From contig NZ_CP046444.1 in the NCBI RefSeq assembly GCF_014083945.1, positions 1,860,001 to 1,924,000 of the forward strand: DNA of 64,000 nucleotides, read 5' to 3'. The position numbers and the translations under genes were made by a program. Of this stretch, positions 44,885 through 54,635 are shown one piece after another (position 1 is the first letter of the stretch; every line of letters begins with the position of its first letter). This stretch comes from Granulicella sp. 5B5 (GTDB lineage: Bacteria; Acidobacteriota; Terriglobia; Terriglobales; Acidobacteriaceae). The notes under the pieces are model-generated. The model saw only the letters and a list, made by a program, of their open reading frames with translations, did no database searches and was not told where the DNA came from.

Positions 44885-45433
44885 ATGAGCCTTACCATGA
44901 CAAGCCGTCTACGCTCGCTCATCACCGCAACGCTCATCGTTATCCTCGGAACCGTCGCGGCCTGCGCGCAGACTACCGCAGCGCCCGCGCCCGGCCTGCT
45001 CAACCGCACCGAAGCCGCGGCCATTCTTCCCGCAAAGGTTTTCTTCCGCGGTCAGTCCGCCACCATTCAGGGACGCAACTCCGCAGGCATCCGCGTAGCC
45101 GACGGTAAGCTCATCCTCTTTACCGTCGTCGACACCTCCGGCTACTCCTCTGCCATCCAGCAGAACTACCAAGCCTATCTCCTCACCGAAGTCCCGCTGC
45201 ACATCGGCGACCACACACTCGCTCCCGGCGCCTACGGCTTCGGCTTCATCGCCAACAATCAGATGATCGTCATGGACATCGGTGGCAACGAACTCTTCCG
45301 CACCGCCACCGTGCATGACGCTGAGATCGCTCGCCCGACGCCTTTGCAGCTTCTCGCGCAACCCGGCAGCGCGGACCACTATCGTCTCTACCTCGGACGC
45401 ACTTATGTTGTCCTCTCGCCCGTCTCAAAGTAA
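44885..45433 (+). CDS. Exported protein of unknown function
   Basis: A 182-residue protein with a signal peptide ending ACAQ (about residue 29). The mature part is predicted to be mostly beta: FFRGQSATIQGRNSAG, GKLILFTVVDTSGYSSAIQQ, YQAYLLTEVPLHIG, LAPGAYGFGFIANNQMIVMDIGG and ADHYRLYLGRTYVVLSPV. No catalytic or metal motif is seen. A second ATG at 44897 is equally good because AGGATGAG lies 7 nt before it. It stands 5 bp before a TPR gene and shares a unit with it and a heptaheme cytochrome, so it may be a partner of that system. Confidence 0.78.
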   Translation: MSLTMTSRLRSLITATLIVILGTVAACAQTTAAPAPGLLNRTEAAAILPAKVFFRGQSATIQGRNSAGIRVADGKLILFTVVDTSGYSSAIQQNYQAYLLTEVPLHIGDHTLAPGAYGFGFIANNQMIVMDIGGNELFRTATVHDAEIARPTPLQLLAQPGSADHYRLYLGRTYVVLSPVSK

Positions 45434-45438
45434 TTTCA

Positions 45439-47229
45439 ATGACACCGCAGCGTCCCCATCGCAGAGCCATCGCCATCCATGCGATCCTCTGCCTGCTGAC
45501 GTTTTCTGTTTTAGCGCAACAGAACAATATAAATCTCGACCAGGCGAAGGCAGCGATGATTCAAGGCATCGACGCCACCAACAAGGGAGATCTATCTACA
45601 GCCGAGTCCGCCTTCGCACGCGCAGTATCACTCGCACCGCAGGTCTCCGCGACCCACGCAGCCCTCGGTGCCGTCTACCTCGATGAGGGAAAGATCGACC
45701 TCGCGGAGAAGGAGCTAGACCAGGCACACGCACTCGCACCGGCTGACGCATCCATCGATCTCAACCTTGCTCGCGCTGAGGTCGCGAGCGCTCACTACGA
45801 CACAGCTCTTGGCCTCTTTCATCAAGCACTCGCTACACCGTCAGCACCGCAGCTCTCCACTCCTGAGACGATCGCCTACGCCGCAACCCTTTCAGCCACA
45901 GGCGATATCGCAATGGCCCAGTCGACGCTCGCAGCTGCTCTGACCAACACACCCAACTCCGCGCAGCTACACGACGCCTACGGCACACTGCTCGCTCAGC
46001 ACGAAAACCTCGCCCAGGCGCTCCCGCAGTTCCAGCAAGCTGTCTCTCTCGATCCCACACTCTCCGATGCGCAATACCATCTCGGCACCACGCTCCTCGC
46101 GCTCAACCAAGCTGACGCCTCCATCGCCCCACTCAAGCTCGCCGTCGAAGCCACCCCAAACAGCTTCGATCCGCACCTGCAGCTCGGACGCGCTCTTTCT
46201 GCTCAGGGCAACGACACGGACGCTCTCGACCAACTCCATCGCGGAGCCGAACTCAGCACAAACGTAACGAACCTGCGGGCGCTCTATGCACTCGCACTCG
46301 CACTCCAGGCCAGCGGAGACGCAGCAGGCTCTCTCCCAATCTTCGCCCGCGCCACAAACAATTCCAACGCGTGGAAGCCCGCCGACTACTCTTCTGCACT
46401 CACGAACTACGCACTCGCTCACGTGCAAACCGGAGATGCAAAGGGCGCGATTCAACTTTATGCGCAAGCCCTCTCCATCGGCCCTGACGTCCCAACGCTT
46501 CGCGAAGACTACGGCGCGGCGTATCTGCAGGAGCAGGAGCTCGACCACGCCATCGAGCAGTTCCGTGCCGGTCTTGCGCTTGAGCCCAATGATCCGCACC
46601 TGCACTATGATCTCGGCCTCGCACTTAAGCTGAAGGACAACCTCGCTGCAGCTGTCCCCGAGTTCGAACACGCCGCTAAACTCGATCCTTCGCTGCCCGA
46701 TCCCCCGTACACGCTCGGCGTCATCTACATGCAGCAGGGCAGGTTCGCGGACTCCGCCACGCAACTGCAACATGCCGTCGCTCTACAACCTTCCAATGGA
46801 GACGCATGGGGCCTGCTCGGCAGCGTCCTCCGCGACTCCGGCAACCCCACCGGCGCCATGGAAGCTCTCAAACGCGCCATCGCTCTCCAACCAGACCAGC
46901 CCAACCTGCACGTCGAGGTCGCCGCACTCGAAGTACAGGCTGGCCTAAAAGAGGAAGCTGCCGCCGAGCGCAAGATCGCCGCCGACCTCAGCCGTGCCGC
47001 CGTCAGCCGCCAGCGCGCCAGCTTCGCATTGAAGAGCGGTCGTGCCCTGCTCGCTGAGAACAAGCTCGACGACGCAATCGTTCAGCTAAACACCGCAGTA
47101 CAAGCCGCGCCGAACTCCGCCGAAGCCCATCAGCTCCTGGCCGACGCGTACACTCGTCAGGGAAAAACTGCAGACGCTGCCCTCGAACGCAGCCGAGCCG
47201 CTGCACTCGCAACTCCTCCAGCAAAATAG
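45439..47229 (+). CDS. Exported TPR-repeat protein (about 14 repeats)
   Basis: A 596-residue protein with signal peptide to about residue 28 (LTFSVLAQQ). Almost all the rest is tetratricopeptide repeats in phase of 34 residues, for instance LSTAESAFARAVSLAPQVSA, IDLAEKELDQAHALAPADAS, LAQALPQFQQAVSLDPTLSD, ELDHAIEQFRAGLALEPNDP and FADSATQLQHAVALQPSNGD. A superhelix of this length is a protein-binding scaffold. It follows the unknown exported gene by 5 bp and precedes the heptaheme gene by 19 bp, so the three are one operon. No membrane anchor apart from the signal is visible. Confidence 0.88.
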   Translation: MTPQRPHRRAIAIHAILCLLTFSVLAQQNNINLDQAKAAMIQGIDATNKGDLSTAESAFARAVSLAPQVSATHAALGAVYLDEGKIDLAEKELDQAHALAPADASIDLNLARAEVASAHYDTALGLFHQALATPSAPQLSTPETIAYAATLSATGDIAMAQSTLAAALTNTPNSAQLHDAYGTLLAQHENLAQALPQFQQAVSLDPTLSDAQYHLGTTLLALNQADASIAPLKLAVEATPNSFDPHLQLGRALSAQGNDTDALDQLHRGAELSTNVTNLRALYALALALQASGDAAGSLPIFARATNNSNAWKPADYSSALTNYALAHVQTGDAKGAIQLYAQALSIGPDVPTLREDYGAAYLQEQELDHAIEQFRAGLALEPNDPHLHYDLGLALKLKDNLAAAVPEFEHAAKLDPSLPDPPYTLGVIYMQQGRFADSATQLQHAVALQPSNGDAWGLLGSVLRDSGNPTGAMEALKRAIALQPDQPNLHVEVAALEVQAGLKEEAAAERKIAADLSRAAVSRQRASFALKSGRALLAENKLDDAIVQLNTAVQAAPNSAEAHQLLADAYTRQGKTADAALERSRAAALATPPAK

Positions 47230-47248
47230 CTTCCTCTGCCTACTTCTT

Positions 47249-48970
47249 GTGCCCGTCCTCACTCCAATCCGTCGTCTCCTCGCTACCCTCTTCTGTGTCT
47301 CGGTAGTCGCAGCAGCGGCTGTGATCGCTTCAACACCACACATCGTTGTAGCTGCCTCCACGCCTGTCACGCCCGCGCTCGTGACCCCACTCGATAACCC
47401 CGACAAAGTCTGCGCGCAATGCCATCAGGCCATCTACGACAAGTACGAAGCCACCGCTATGGCGCGCGGCAGCGGCGTCGCAACGGACGGCCTCATTCCC
47501 GGGGCGTTCCATCACACGCTCTCATCCATCGACTACCGTGTCTTCCTCCGCGACGGCGCCGCATGGATGACCTATACTCGCCCCGCATCGTCACCACAGG
47601 GCGCATTATCCGGCGAGCAGCAACTGCTCTACTACATTGGCTCCGGCCATCGCGGCCGCACCTATCTCTTCCAGCAAAACGGCCAGTGGTTCGAGCTACC
47701 CATCAACTTTTACACGCGCCGCAACACCTGGGCGATGGCTCCGGCCTTCGACAACGCGACCTCCATGCCCGCGCCGCTGCCCGTCGACCCCAACTGTCTC
47801 CACTGCCACGCCACCGACGTGCAACCCAGCCTCCCCACTGCACGCAGCCGCTTCGCCAACATCCCCTTTCATCAGGGAGGCATCGGCTGTAGCTCCTGCC
47901 ACGGCGACCCCACACAGCATCTCGCTGCTAAAGGTCACGCGCCTATCGTGAACCCTGCAAAGCTCTCACCCGCACGCCGCGACAGCTCCTGTATCCAATG
48001 CCATCTCGAGGGCAACGCCGTCGTCTACCGTCCCGGCAAGTCGCTCTCGCAGTTCAAGCCCGGTGACGACCTCGCCGACTTCGCCGTCTACTTCGTACGC
48101 TCTCACGAAGACGGCGACGGACGCCGCGCCACCAGCCAGTACGAAGCCCTGCTGCGCAGCGCCTGCAAGCGCGCCAGCGGGGACAAGCTCACCTGCACCA
48201 CCTGCCACGACCCGCACTACGATCCCACACCCGCCGAGCGCGTGCAATACTTCCGCACTCGCTGCCTCCAGTGCCACAGCTCTCCAGCCATGGCCACACA
48301 CCACGCGGAGCAGCCTGACTGCGCTAAATGCCACATGCCTTCACGCAGCACCACCGACATCTCGCACGAACAGGTCACCGACCATGACATCGAAGCACAG
48401 CCCGCCGGCGCGTCATCGCATCTGTCACTGCACAATCTAGAAGCGACCTCCACCGATGAGCTAGTCCCCGTCGGCAGCTTTCCCGCAAGCGATCGCGAAT
48501 ATGGCCTCGCCTACGCGCAGGAGGCCCTCAAAGGCGACCGCCACGCTGCTGAGCTCTCACTCAACTACCTGACGAAAGCCTTTCTCGCCGGAGCGAACGA
48601 TCCAGAACTGAACGTCCGTCTCGGCTATCTGCAACAGATCAACGACGAACCCGCGAAGGCTCGAGCCTCTTACACGGCCGCACTCAACGTCGACCCCTAC
48701 GAGCCCGCCGCACTCGCAAATCTCGCCGTGCTAGATGCCTCCTCCGCTCACCTTCCAGAGGCAATCAATCTGCTCGAGCGCCTCATCGACAACGATCCCA
48801 CGCAGACTGCAGCAGGCCTCAACCTCGCTTACATTGACTGCAAGCTCGGCCGGCAGGCACAGGCCCACAACGTGCTCCAACAGTTGCAGCGCGCCAATCC
48901 TGACAGCCCGCAGCTACGGGACTACATAAACACCGGCAACTACGCCGGTAGCCGCTGCCTCGTGCAATAG
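47249..48970 (+). CDS. Exported heptaheme cytochrome c with TPR domain
   Basis: Begins at GTG 47249 (VPVLTPIRRLLATLF, signal to about residue 36), 573 residues. Seven CXXCH sites: CAQCH, CLHCH, CSSCH, CIQCH, CTTCH, CLQCH and CAKCH. Extra His residues in GAFHHTL, FHQGGIG and ATHHAEQ are candidate distal ligands. From about residue 400 tetratricopeptide repeats follow (AELSLNYLTKAFLAGANDPE, EPAKARASYTAALNVDPYEP, LPEAINLLERLIDNDPTQ). The order hemes-then-TPR equals that of the pentaheme protein at 25991-28330, but heme number and spacing differ. It is last in its operon, followed by a strong terminator. Confidence 0.88.
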   Translation: MPVLTPIRRLLATLFCVSVVAAAAVIASTPHIVVAASTPVTPALVTPLDNPDKVCAQCHQAIYDKYEATAMARGSGVATDGLIPGAFHHTLSSIDYRVFLRDGAAWMTYTRPASSPQGALSGEQQLLYYIGSGHRGRTYLFQQNGQWFELPINFYTRRNTWAMAPAFDNATSMPAPLPVDPNCLHCHATDVQPSLPTARSRFANIPFHQGGIGCSSCHGDPTQHLAAKGHAPIVNPAKLSPARRDSSCIQCHLEGNAVVYRPGKSLSQFKPGDDLADFAVYFVRSHEDGDGRRATSQYEALLRSACKRASGDKLTCTTCHDPHYDPTPAERVQYFRTRCLQCHSSPAMATHHAEQPDCAKCHMPSRSTTDISHEQVTDHDIEAQPAGASSHLSLHNLEATSTDELVPVGSFPASDREYGLAYAQEALKGDRHAAELSLNYLTKAFLAGANDPELNVRLGYLQQINDEPAKARASYTAALNVDPYEPAALANLAVLDASSAHLPEAINLLERLIDNDPTQTAAGLNLAYIDCKLGRQAQAHNVLQQLQRANPDSPQLRDYINTGNYAGSRCLVQ

Positions 48971-49007
48971 ATGTTGCCATCAGCAGTGCAACGTGCCTCC
49001 CCATCAT

Positions 49008-49040
49008 GAAACAAGGGTGCCATCTTGGCACCCTTGTTTC
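49008..49040. terminator. Perfect 15-bp bidirectional terminator hairpin
   Basis: GAAACAAGGGTGCCA (49008-49022) pairs fully with 49026-49040 around TCT, between the convergent heptaheme and receptor genes. Confidence 0.88.
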
Positions 49041-49075
49041 GCGGTAATAGGTTGGATTCGTTGCCGAACGTTGGG

Positions 49076-52000
49076 TCAAAAAGTGATTCTCCCACCCATT
49101 TGTATCTGTCGATTGAAGCCGACTGTTCCTTGAACGATGCCCGTCGTGCTGGACTTCGTCAGCGTCGGAGCCGCCGTCGCGTTGGTCTGTGTTGCATTGA
49201 ACGAAAGCCCTGGATTCGCAAACTCCGGCGTGTTGGTCGCGTTCAACGCCTCGGCACGGAACTGCACCTTCACGCGCTCTCCAATAGAGAAGGTCTTGTT
49301 CACGGAGAAGTCGCTGTTGGCATAACCTGGACCTTTGCACGGCAATGAGCGCGGCATCGTGCTATAGGTAAACGCCGGTGTTGGCGCAAAGGCCGCTACG
49401 TTGAAGTATGCGTTATAGCGGCTCTCCGGCGAGCCGGAGAGACAGGGGTTGCCGATCAGTGTTGGACGCTGCGTGCTGCCTCCAAAGCCGGATGTGCCCA
49501 GCGTTGAGCTCAGGTTCGTCTGCGTAATGGAGAGCGGGCTGCCATTCTGCAGGATACTCACGTCGTTGATCTCGTAGCCGCCAAGCGCATAATCGACGAG
49601 CTTCGGCATATTGCCGAAGAACTTCCGCCCGCGCCCAACCGGCACCTCATACGTTGCGCTGACCGTCATGCGGTTCGGAATATCATTCACCGCGCGAGCA
49701 TACTCACCCTTCAGGTTGTAGTTGTCCTGCGGGCCCGACGTGCTATTAAGCGATGAGCTGTACGCGCTTGCAGCCCCGTAAAAGTTGTCCCAGTTCGATG
49801 ACCACGTGTACGTGGAAAGCACTGTCAATCCGTGATAACGCTTCTGCACCTTGATGTCCAGCGAGTTATATAGCGAGTAGCCGACGCTCTCGATCAACGT
49901 GACACCATTACCTGCAAACTGCGGATACGGCAGCAGCAGCTGTGCTGGCGCGATCGTTGACGATGCAAGTGCTCCTGTCGTTGGATACGTTGTTTTGCCG
50001 TTCGTCAGCGTCGGAGCATAGTACGGGTTCGCCACCTTGGTGGTGCTCACCGTCTGCGCGCCCGAGGCAAACTGCGCGAGCTGCCCATCTGTCAGCTGGT
50101 TGATGCTGACATTCTGCGGAAAGTACTTCGAATGCGCACCGATGTAACCCACTTCGATGGACACACCATAGGGCAGCTGATGCTCTACGTTCAGCGAGTA
50201 CTGCTCCACCAGCGGATACTTGCGGTGAAAGTCCTGCACACTCACAGAACCACCCGTGCCTGTAAGATAGCTGAGCGTGTTGCCGCTCGGGGCAAGGATC
50301 GCCGAAGCGCCGCCAAACGGATTTGACAGCGGCGCATCAGTCCCTACCGGCGACGTTGTCGTCACCGTCGCGCCCGTCGGGGCGGAGTACGTCGTCTGCG
50401 AGTAACCCGTTGTGTCCGTCACTGTTGCAACCGGCGCATAGAAGATGCCGAACCCGCCACGTAACGCCGTCCCCGGACGGATCTCGTACGCAAACCCCAC
50501 GCGTGGTGAGATCTTCGCGTGGCTGAAATCATTCGCATGCGTCGGGTAACCATTTTGGCCCGCGAAAGCGAGTCCACCATGCGCCTGCGCGCACGCGGTG
50601 CCCGCTGATGCGGAACACGGAAACACATAGCCAATATTGGGATCGAATCCGACGACATACTGGTTCTTCGCTTCCTTCTGTCCCAGCTCATACTCATACC
50701 GCACGCCGAGGTTCAAGGTCAGCTTCTGCGACGCGCGGAAGTTATCCTGCACAAACAGCGCATGGTACGCGATGATCTGGTTGAAGTTGCCCGCTGCATT
50801 CGCCACCTGCGATAGCGACTCCGGACTGCCGTTGTTGGTGCTCGGCGCTGCACCCGGTTGACCCATCAGAAGATCGGCTAGCGCATTACCTCCGTTTGCC
50901 GCGCTCGGCTGGCCGCCATTCGCGGACGTGTACTGTCCGTCGAAGTAGAACGCACCCGAACTCCCCAGGGGTTGCTGGAAGTTACTCAGATGGCGGTACA
51001 CGTATCCGCCCTTGATGTCCTGCTTGCCCACCGTCTTCGCAATCCCAATCACAACGTTGCGAGAAGACTGGATCGTTGGGCCGGAGTCAGAGGTTCCCAG
51101 ACTCGCCGTCGAAGTCGAACCACCTGCAAGGCTGCTACCGCCCGAAGGCCCAACGCCGTTCACATAAATCGACGGGAACGTGTGCGACTGCACCAGTGCT
51201 ACATAGGGTGCCGGGAAGCCAACACCGCCGAACCCCGTTGCCTGATTGAAGCCACCCGGAAAACCCGACTCCGAGTACGGAACCTGATGGCTGTAGTAGC
51301 GATTGAACCCATAACCCACGGTCAGGATCGTCGTCGAATTGAGCTGAAATACATTGTTGTAAGCAGTCGCATCGTTGAAGCGATGCAGGATGCCGTCAGC
51401 GTTATCGATCGTATGGATGAAGCTGCCCGACGGCTCCTGCGTCGCCAGGTGCACATACGAGAGCGTCGCCGACCACCACGGCGTAAACACATGGTCGAGC
51501 TTGCCGCTGTACATGTCCGAACGGGTCTTGAAGTCATCCGACGAGAAGTAGTTGTTCACACCGCCGCCATTGGAACACGCCGTACAAGCAGGAAACGACT
51601 TCGCAATCGCGAGCCCGATTGGACTGATATAGCTCGGGTTTATCACATTCGCCTTCCCCATATAGGAGATTGGCGTTCTGCCTGTTCCGGTCGATGGCGT
51701 TGTCGGATCGTACAGCGTCACCCCTGTATCTCCGCTGAAGTCTCCACTCAGCTCCGCCGGTGTGGGCACAATATAGCTGCCACTGCCGGGAAGCGGCTGC
51801 GCCTGACGATAACCTTCTTCGACGATCCAGAAGAATGTGTTCTTCAGATACTTCACCTTGTCGCTGAAAGGCACTGGCCCACCGATAGCGCCCGCATACA
51901 GATACGTCTCCACAGCCGGCCTTGGCGTTTGGCTCGCCACCTGCACGCCATTCACCAGGTACGGCGTGCGGTTGTTCGTGAACGAGTTCGCGCTCCAGTT

Positions 52001-52801
52001 GGTCTGGCGCGTCATGCCGTACAAAGCGCCGTGATATTGGTCCGTGCCGGACTTCAGGGTCGTGTTGAACATGCCACCGCCCGTGCGGCCCACTTCGGCA
52101 TCATACGTGTTGGACTGCACCTTCACGTCCGAAACGGCTTCCAGGGATGGAATAAACGTAACGCCGCCGTTCGACTGCGAAATCGGAATGCCGTCTACTG
52201 CAAAGTTGTTCGCCCCAATCGGCGCACCGGAAACAGAGATCGTCGATTGTCCCGTCTGGTCCTCCGCACGTACATAACGAGGATCACCCACCGGCGTCGT
52301 CGCTGTATCGAGCTTCTCAAAGACAAACGGATTGCGACCCAGGTTCGGTAACTCTTCCAACTGCGTACTGTTGAAACTCTGGCCTCCGTTGGCGTTCGCG
52401 GTGTCGATCAATGGCTCCGCTGTCGATACCTCTACCGTCTCTGTCGAGCCACCTAACTGCATCGATAAATCCACCGTGTCCGTCGCGCCTGTCTCGACAC
52501 CCACACCCCGGTTCGACGTGTTCTTGAATCCGCCCATCGTCACCATCACCGTATACAACCCTGGCTCAACGGAGGTGAAGTTGTACTCGCCCGACGCGTT
52601 CGACACCGTCTTACGCGCGATCTTCGTTCCTTCATTCACCAGCGTCACAGTAGCACCGACCAGCGCAGCTCCCTGCGGATCTTTTACGATTCCACGCACA
52701 GCGCCATAGGTGGTCTGCGCCATCGTGGTAGCTACACCTAAGGAGAACGACACGACAATCAACAGGGCAGCGATCCAGATGCGACGACGACGCAAAGACA
52801 T
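49076..52801 (-). CDS. Oar-like TonB-dependent receptor family protein, 1241 residues
   Basis: ATG 52801 has GGAGGCAAA directly before it and gives MSLRRRRIWIAALLIVVSF, a signal ending TTMAQ; the open frame to 52867 adds 22 residues without support. The regulatory-like domain reads VRGIVKDPQGAALVGATVTL, the plug has ELPNLGRNPFVFEKL, and the barrel ends FNRQIQMGGRITF. Cys pairs CPAATYGPAC-like are absent, but CTACSNGG and CSASAGTAC occur in predicted loops. It converges on the heptaheme-TPR operon, the second instance of this gene combination in the window. Confidence 0.9.
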   Translation of the reverse strand: MSLRRRRIWIAALLIVVSFSLGVATTMAQTTYGAVRGIVKDPQGAALVGATVTLVNEGTKIARKTVSNASGEYNFTSVEPGLYTVMVTMGGFKNTSNRGVGVETGATDTVDLSMQLGGSTETVEVSTAEPLIDTANANGGQSFNSTQLEELPNLGRNPFVFEKLDTATTPVGDPRYVRAEDQTGQSTISVSGAPIGANNFAVDGIPISQSNGGVTFIPSLEAVSDVKVQSNTYDAEVGRTGGGMFNTTLKSGTDQYHGALYGMTRQTNWSANSFTNNRTPYLVNGVQVASQTPRPAVETYLYAGAIGGPVPFSDKVKYLKNTFFWIVEEGYRQAQPLPGSGSYIVPTPAELSGDFSGDTGVTLYDPTTPSTGTGRTPISYMGKANVINPSYISPIGLAIAKSFPACTACSNGGGVNNYFSSDDFKTRSDMYSGKLDHVFTPWWSATLSYVHLATQEPSGSFIHTIDNADGILHRFNDATAYNNVFQLNSTTILTVGYGFNRYYSHQVPYSESGFPGGFNQATGFGGVGFPAPYVALVQSHTFPSIYVNGVGPSGGSSLAGGSTSTASLGTSDSGPTIQSSRNVVIGIAKTVGKQDIKGGYVYRHLSNFQQPLGSSGAFYFDGQYTSANGGQPSAANGGNALADLLMGQPGAAPSTNNGSPESLSQVANAAGNFNQIIAYHALFVQDNFRASQKLTLNLGVRYEYELGQKEAKNQYVVGFDPNIGYVFPCSASAGTACAQAHGGLAFAGQNGYPTHANDFSHAKISPRVGFAYEIRPGTALRGGFGIFYAPVATVTDTTGYSQTTYSAPTGATVTTTSPVGTDAPLSNPFGGASAILAPSGNTLSYLTGTGGSVSVQDFHRKYPLVEQYSLNVEHQLPYGVSIEVGYIGAHSKYFPQNVSINQLTDGQLAQFASGAQTVSTTKVANPYYAPTLTNGKTTYPTTGALASSTIAPAQLLLPYPQFAGNGVTLIESVGYSLYNSLDIKVQKRYHGLTVLSTYTWSSNWDNFYGAASAYSSSLNSTSGPQDNYNLKGEYARAVNDIPNRMTVSATYEVPVGRGRKFFGNMPKLVDYALGGYEINDVSILQNGSPLSITQTNLSSTLGTSGFGGSTQRPTLIGNPCLSGSPESRYNAYFNVAAFAPTPAFTYSTMPRSLPCKGPGYANSDFSVNKTFSIGERVKVQFRAEALNATNTPEFANPGLSFNATQTNATAAPTLTKSSTTGIVQGTVGFNRQIQMGGRITF

Positions 52802-53322
52802 TTTGCCTCCAGCAATTGCTTGTAGGAAAGTGGTGTTGTACGGCGATAGCAGTGGATACAAGTACACGCCTGCATAGCAGCCATCACTGGCAGCTGGGCT
52901 GCTCGGAGCGCACTCGCACCCAACGGGACGAATTGTGAGGATTGCTTATATCCAGCGGCATCGGCGTGGATGCTGCTCGGATCGGAATCTTTGGCCCATC
53001 AAGGGCCGCATCTCTCCTGGAGAGAAACAGGGATAAATCACAGTGGCCGCGCGAAGAGTGAGTGGCTCCTGCGTGGATACGGTTCATCACGCCGAATGGT
53101 TTGCCGCCATTCGGTTGCGTGCAGCAACGACCGTTTAGGTATTGTTACTGAAAATACAATCTCATGAGCACAGTGTCAATCGCTGCAGCAATCTCTCTGC
53201 CCTCTACATGCAGTACGCCTGCCTCAAGCCTCTGCAAACACATGGCATCACTGCAATATCACCTGAATCCTTTTGGGTTCTCGCATACACTGGCGGTATC
53301 CCTGCTCACCGGAAAGGCCCGC
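52802..53322. other. Gene-free 521-bp region with hairpins
   Basis: Between a receptor gene and a divergent dipeptidase gene. Small ORFs here have no coding character. Structures seen: TCTCTCC-T-GGAGAGA near 53011-53025, and CCGAATGG (53092-53099) with CCATTCGG (53107-53114), extended by an outer CACG/CGTG pairing (53088-53121). The second is 200 bp before the dipeptidase start. No known riboswitch was recognised. Confidence 0.5.
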
Positions 53323-54597
53323 ATGATCTCGCGAAATCACTCTGCCGCCATCCTCGCTCTTGCCCTGCTGCCACTCAGCCTCTATGCCCAGCAACCGCGC
53401 GCGCCTCGCACAACGCCGGTCACACAAGCTGAAGTCGACAAGATCACTCACGACGCGATCCTCATTGACACGCATGACGACGTCACCTCACGCACCGTCG
53501 ACGGCTACGACATCGCCACTCCCAACAAGCGCGGCCAAACAGACCTTCCGCGTATGAAAGGTTTCCTCTCCGCCGAGTTCTTCGCCGTCTACGTCGATGC
53601 CTCCTACGTCAACGGCAACCACTCCGCCAACCGCGCACTACAGATGATCGACACCATCCGCACCGACATCGTCGCAAAACATCCCAACGACTTCGTCCTC
53701 GCCACCACCGCCGACGACATCGTCGCCGCGCACAAGGCTCACAAGATCGCCGCGCTCGAGGGCATCGAAGGTGGTCACGCCATCGAAGACTCCCTCCGTC
53801 TCCTCCGCGACTACTACGTCCTCGGCGTCCGCTACATGACCCTCACCCACTTCAACACCAACGACTGGGCCGACTCCCAGGGCGACATCAACGACCCCAA
53901 GGTCCATCACCACGGCGGCCTCACGCCCTTCGGCGTCGACGTCGTCCACGAGATGAACCGCCTCGGGATGATGGTCGACATCTCTCACACCGCCGACGCC
54001 ACCTTCTATGCCGCTATCGCCGCCTCGTCCGCGCCCATCATCGCCTCGCACTCCTCCTGCCGCGCCATCTCGAATAACACTCGGAACATGACCGACGACA
54101 TGATCCGCAAGCTCGCGGCCAACGGCGGCGTCATCCAGATCAACTTCGACTGTGCCTACCTCTCGCAGCGCTATGAGGATGACTCCAAACCTCTCCAGAA
54201 GGAGCTCCGGCCCCGCTATCAGGAGGCCATGAAGATCGCCGACCCCGCCGCCCGCGAGGCCGCCATCGAAGCACTCGCCACGGAGAGCGCTGCCAAACTC
54301 CCCCCTGCCACCCTCGCCGATGTCGTCGCCCAGATCGACCACGCCGTCCAGATCGGCGGCATCGACCACGTCGGCATCGGCACCGACTTCGACGGCGTCG
54401 GCTGCGTCCCCGCCGAACTCAGCTCCTACGACAAGTTCCCACGCCTCACACGCGCCCTCCTGCAAAAGGGTTACTCGGCGCAGGACATCGAGAAGATCTA
54501 CGGCGGTAACCTCCTTCGTGTCATGCGCGCCGTCGAGCAGCGGGCTCGCGAGCTCAAAAACGAACCACCCATTGAGGCTTCAATCGACCAAAAGTAA
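53323..54597 (+). CDS. Exported membrane-dipeptidase family metallopeptidase (M19)
   Basis: ATG 53323 has GGAAAGG five bases upstream and starts MISRNHSAAILALALLPL, a signal peptide ending LYAQ; 424 residues. Zinc site residues of the M19 family are visible: His and Asp in LIDTHDD, Glu in LEGIEGGHAIED, His in VDISHTAD and His in IIASHSS. GIGTDFDGVG near the C-terminus is the conserved final barrel segment with Asp. M19 enzymes cleave dipeptides, including those with a C-terminal D-residue. In the periplasm it may recycle peptides or peptidoglycan fragments. Longer open frame to 53164 lacks a ribosome site. Confidence 0.93.
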   Translation: MISRNHSAAILALALLPLSLYAQQPRAPRTTPVTQAEVDKITHDAILIDTHDDVTSRTVDGYDIATPNKRGQTDLPRMKGFLSAEFFAVYVDASYVNGNHSANRALQMIDTIRTDIVAKHPNDFVLATTADDIVAAHKAHKIAALEGIEGGHAIEDSLRLLRDYYVLGVRYMTLTHFNTNDWADSQGDINDPKVHHHGGLTPFGVDVVHEMNRLGMMVDISHTADATFYAAIAASSAPIIASHSSCRAISNNTRNMTDDMIRKLAANGGVIQINFDCAYLSQRYEDDSKPLQKELRPRYQEAMKIADPAAREAAIEALATESAAKLPPATLADVVAQIDHAVQIGGIDHVGIGTDFDGVGCVPAELSSYDKFPRLTRALLQKGYSAQDIEKIYGGNLLRVMRAVEQRARELKNEPPIEASIDQK

Positions 54598-54635
54598 CGT
54601 GTCCACGCGGGGCAGCCGATGAAACAATAAAGCTT

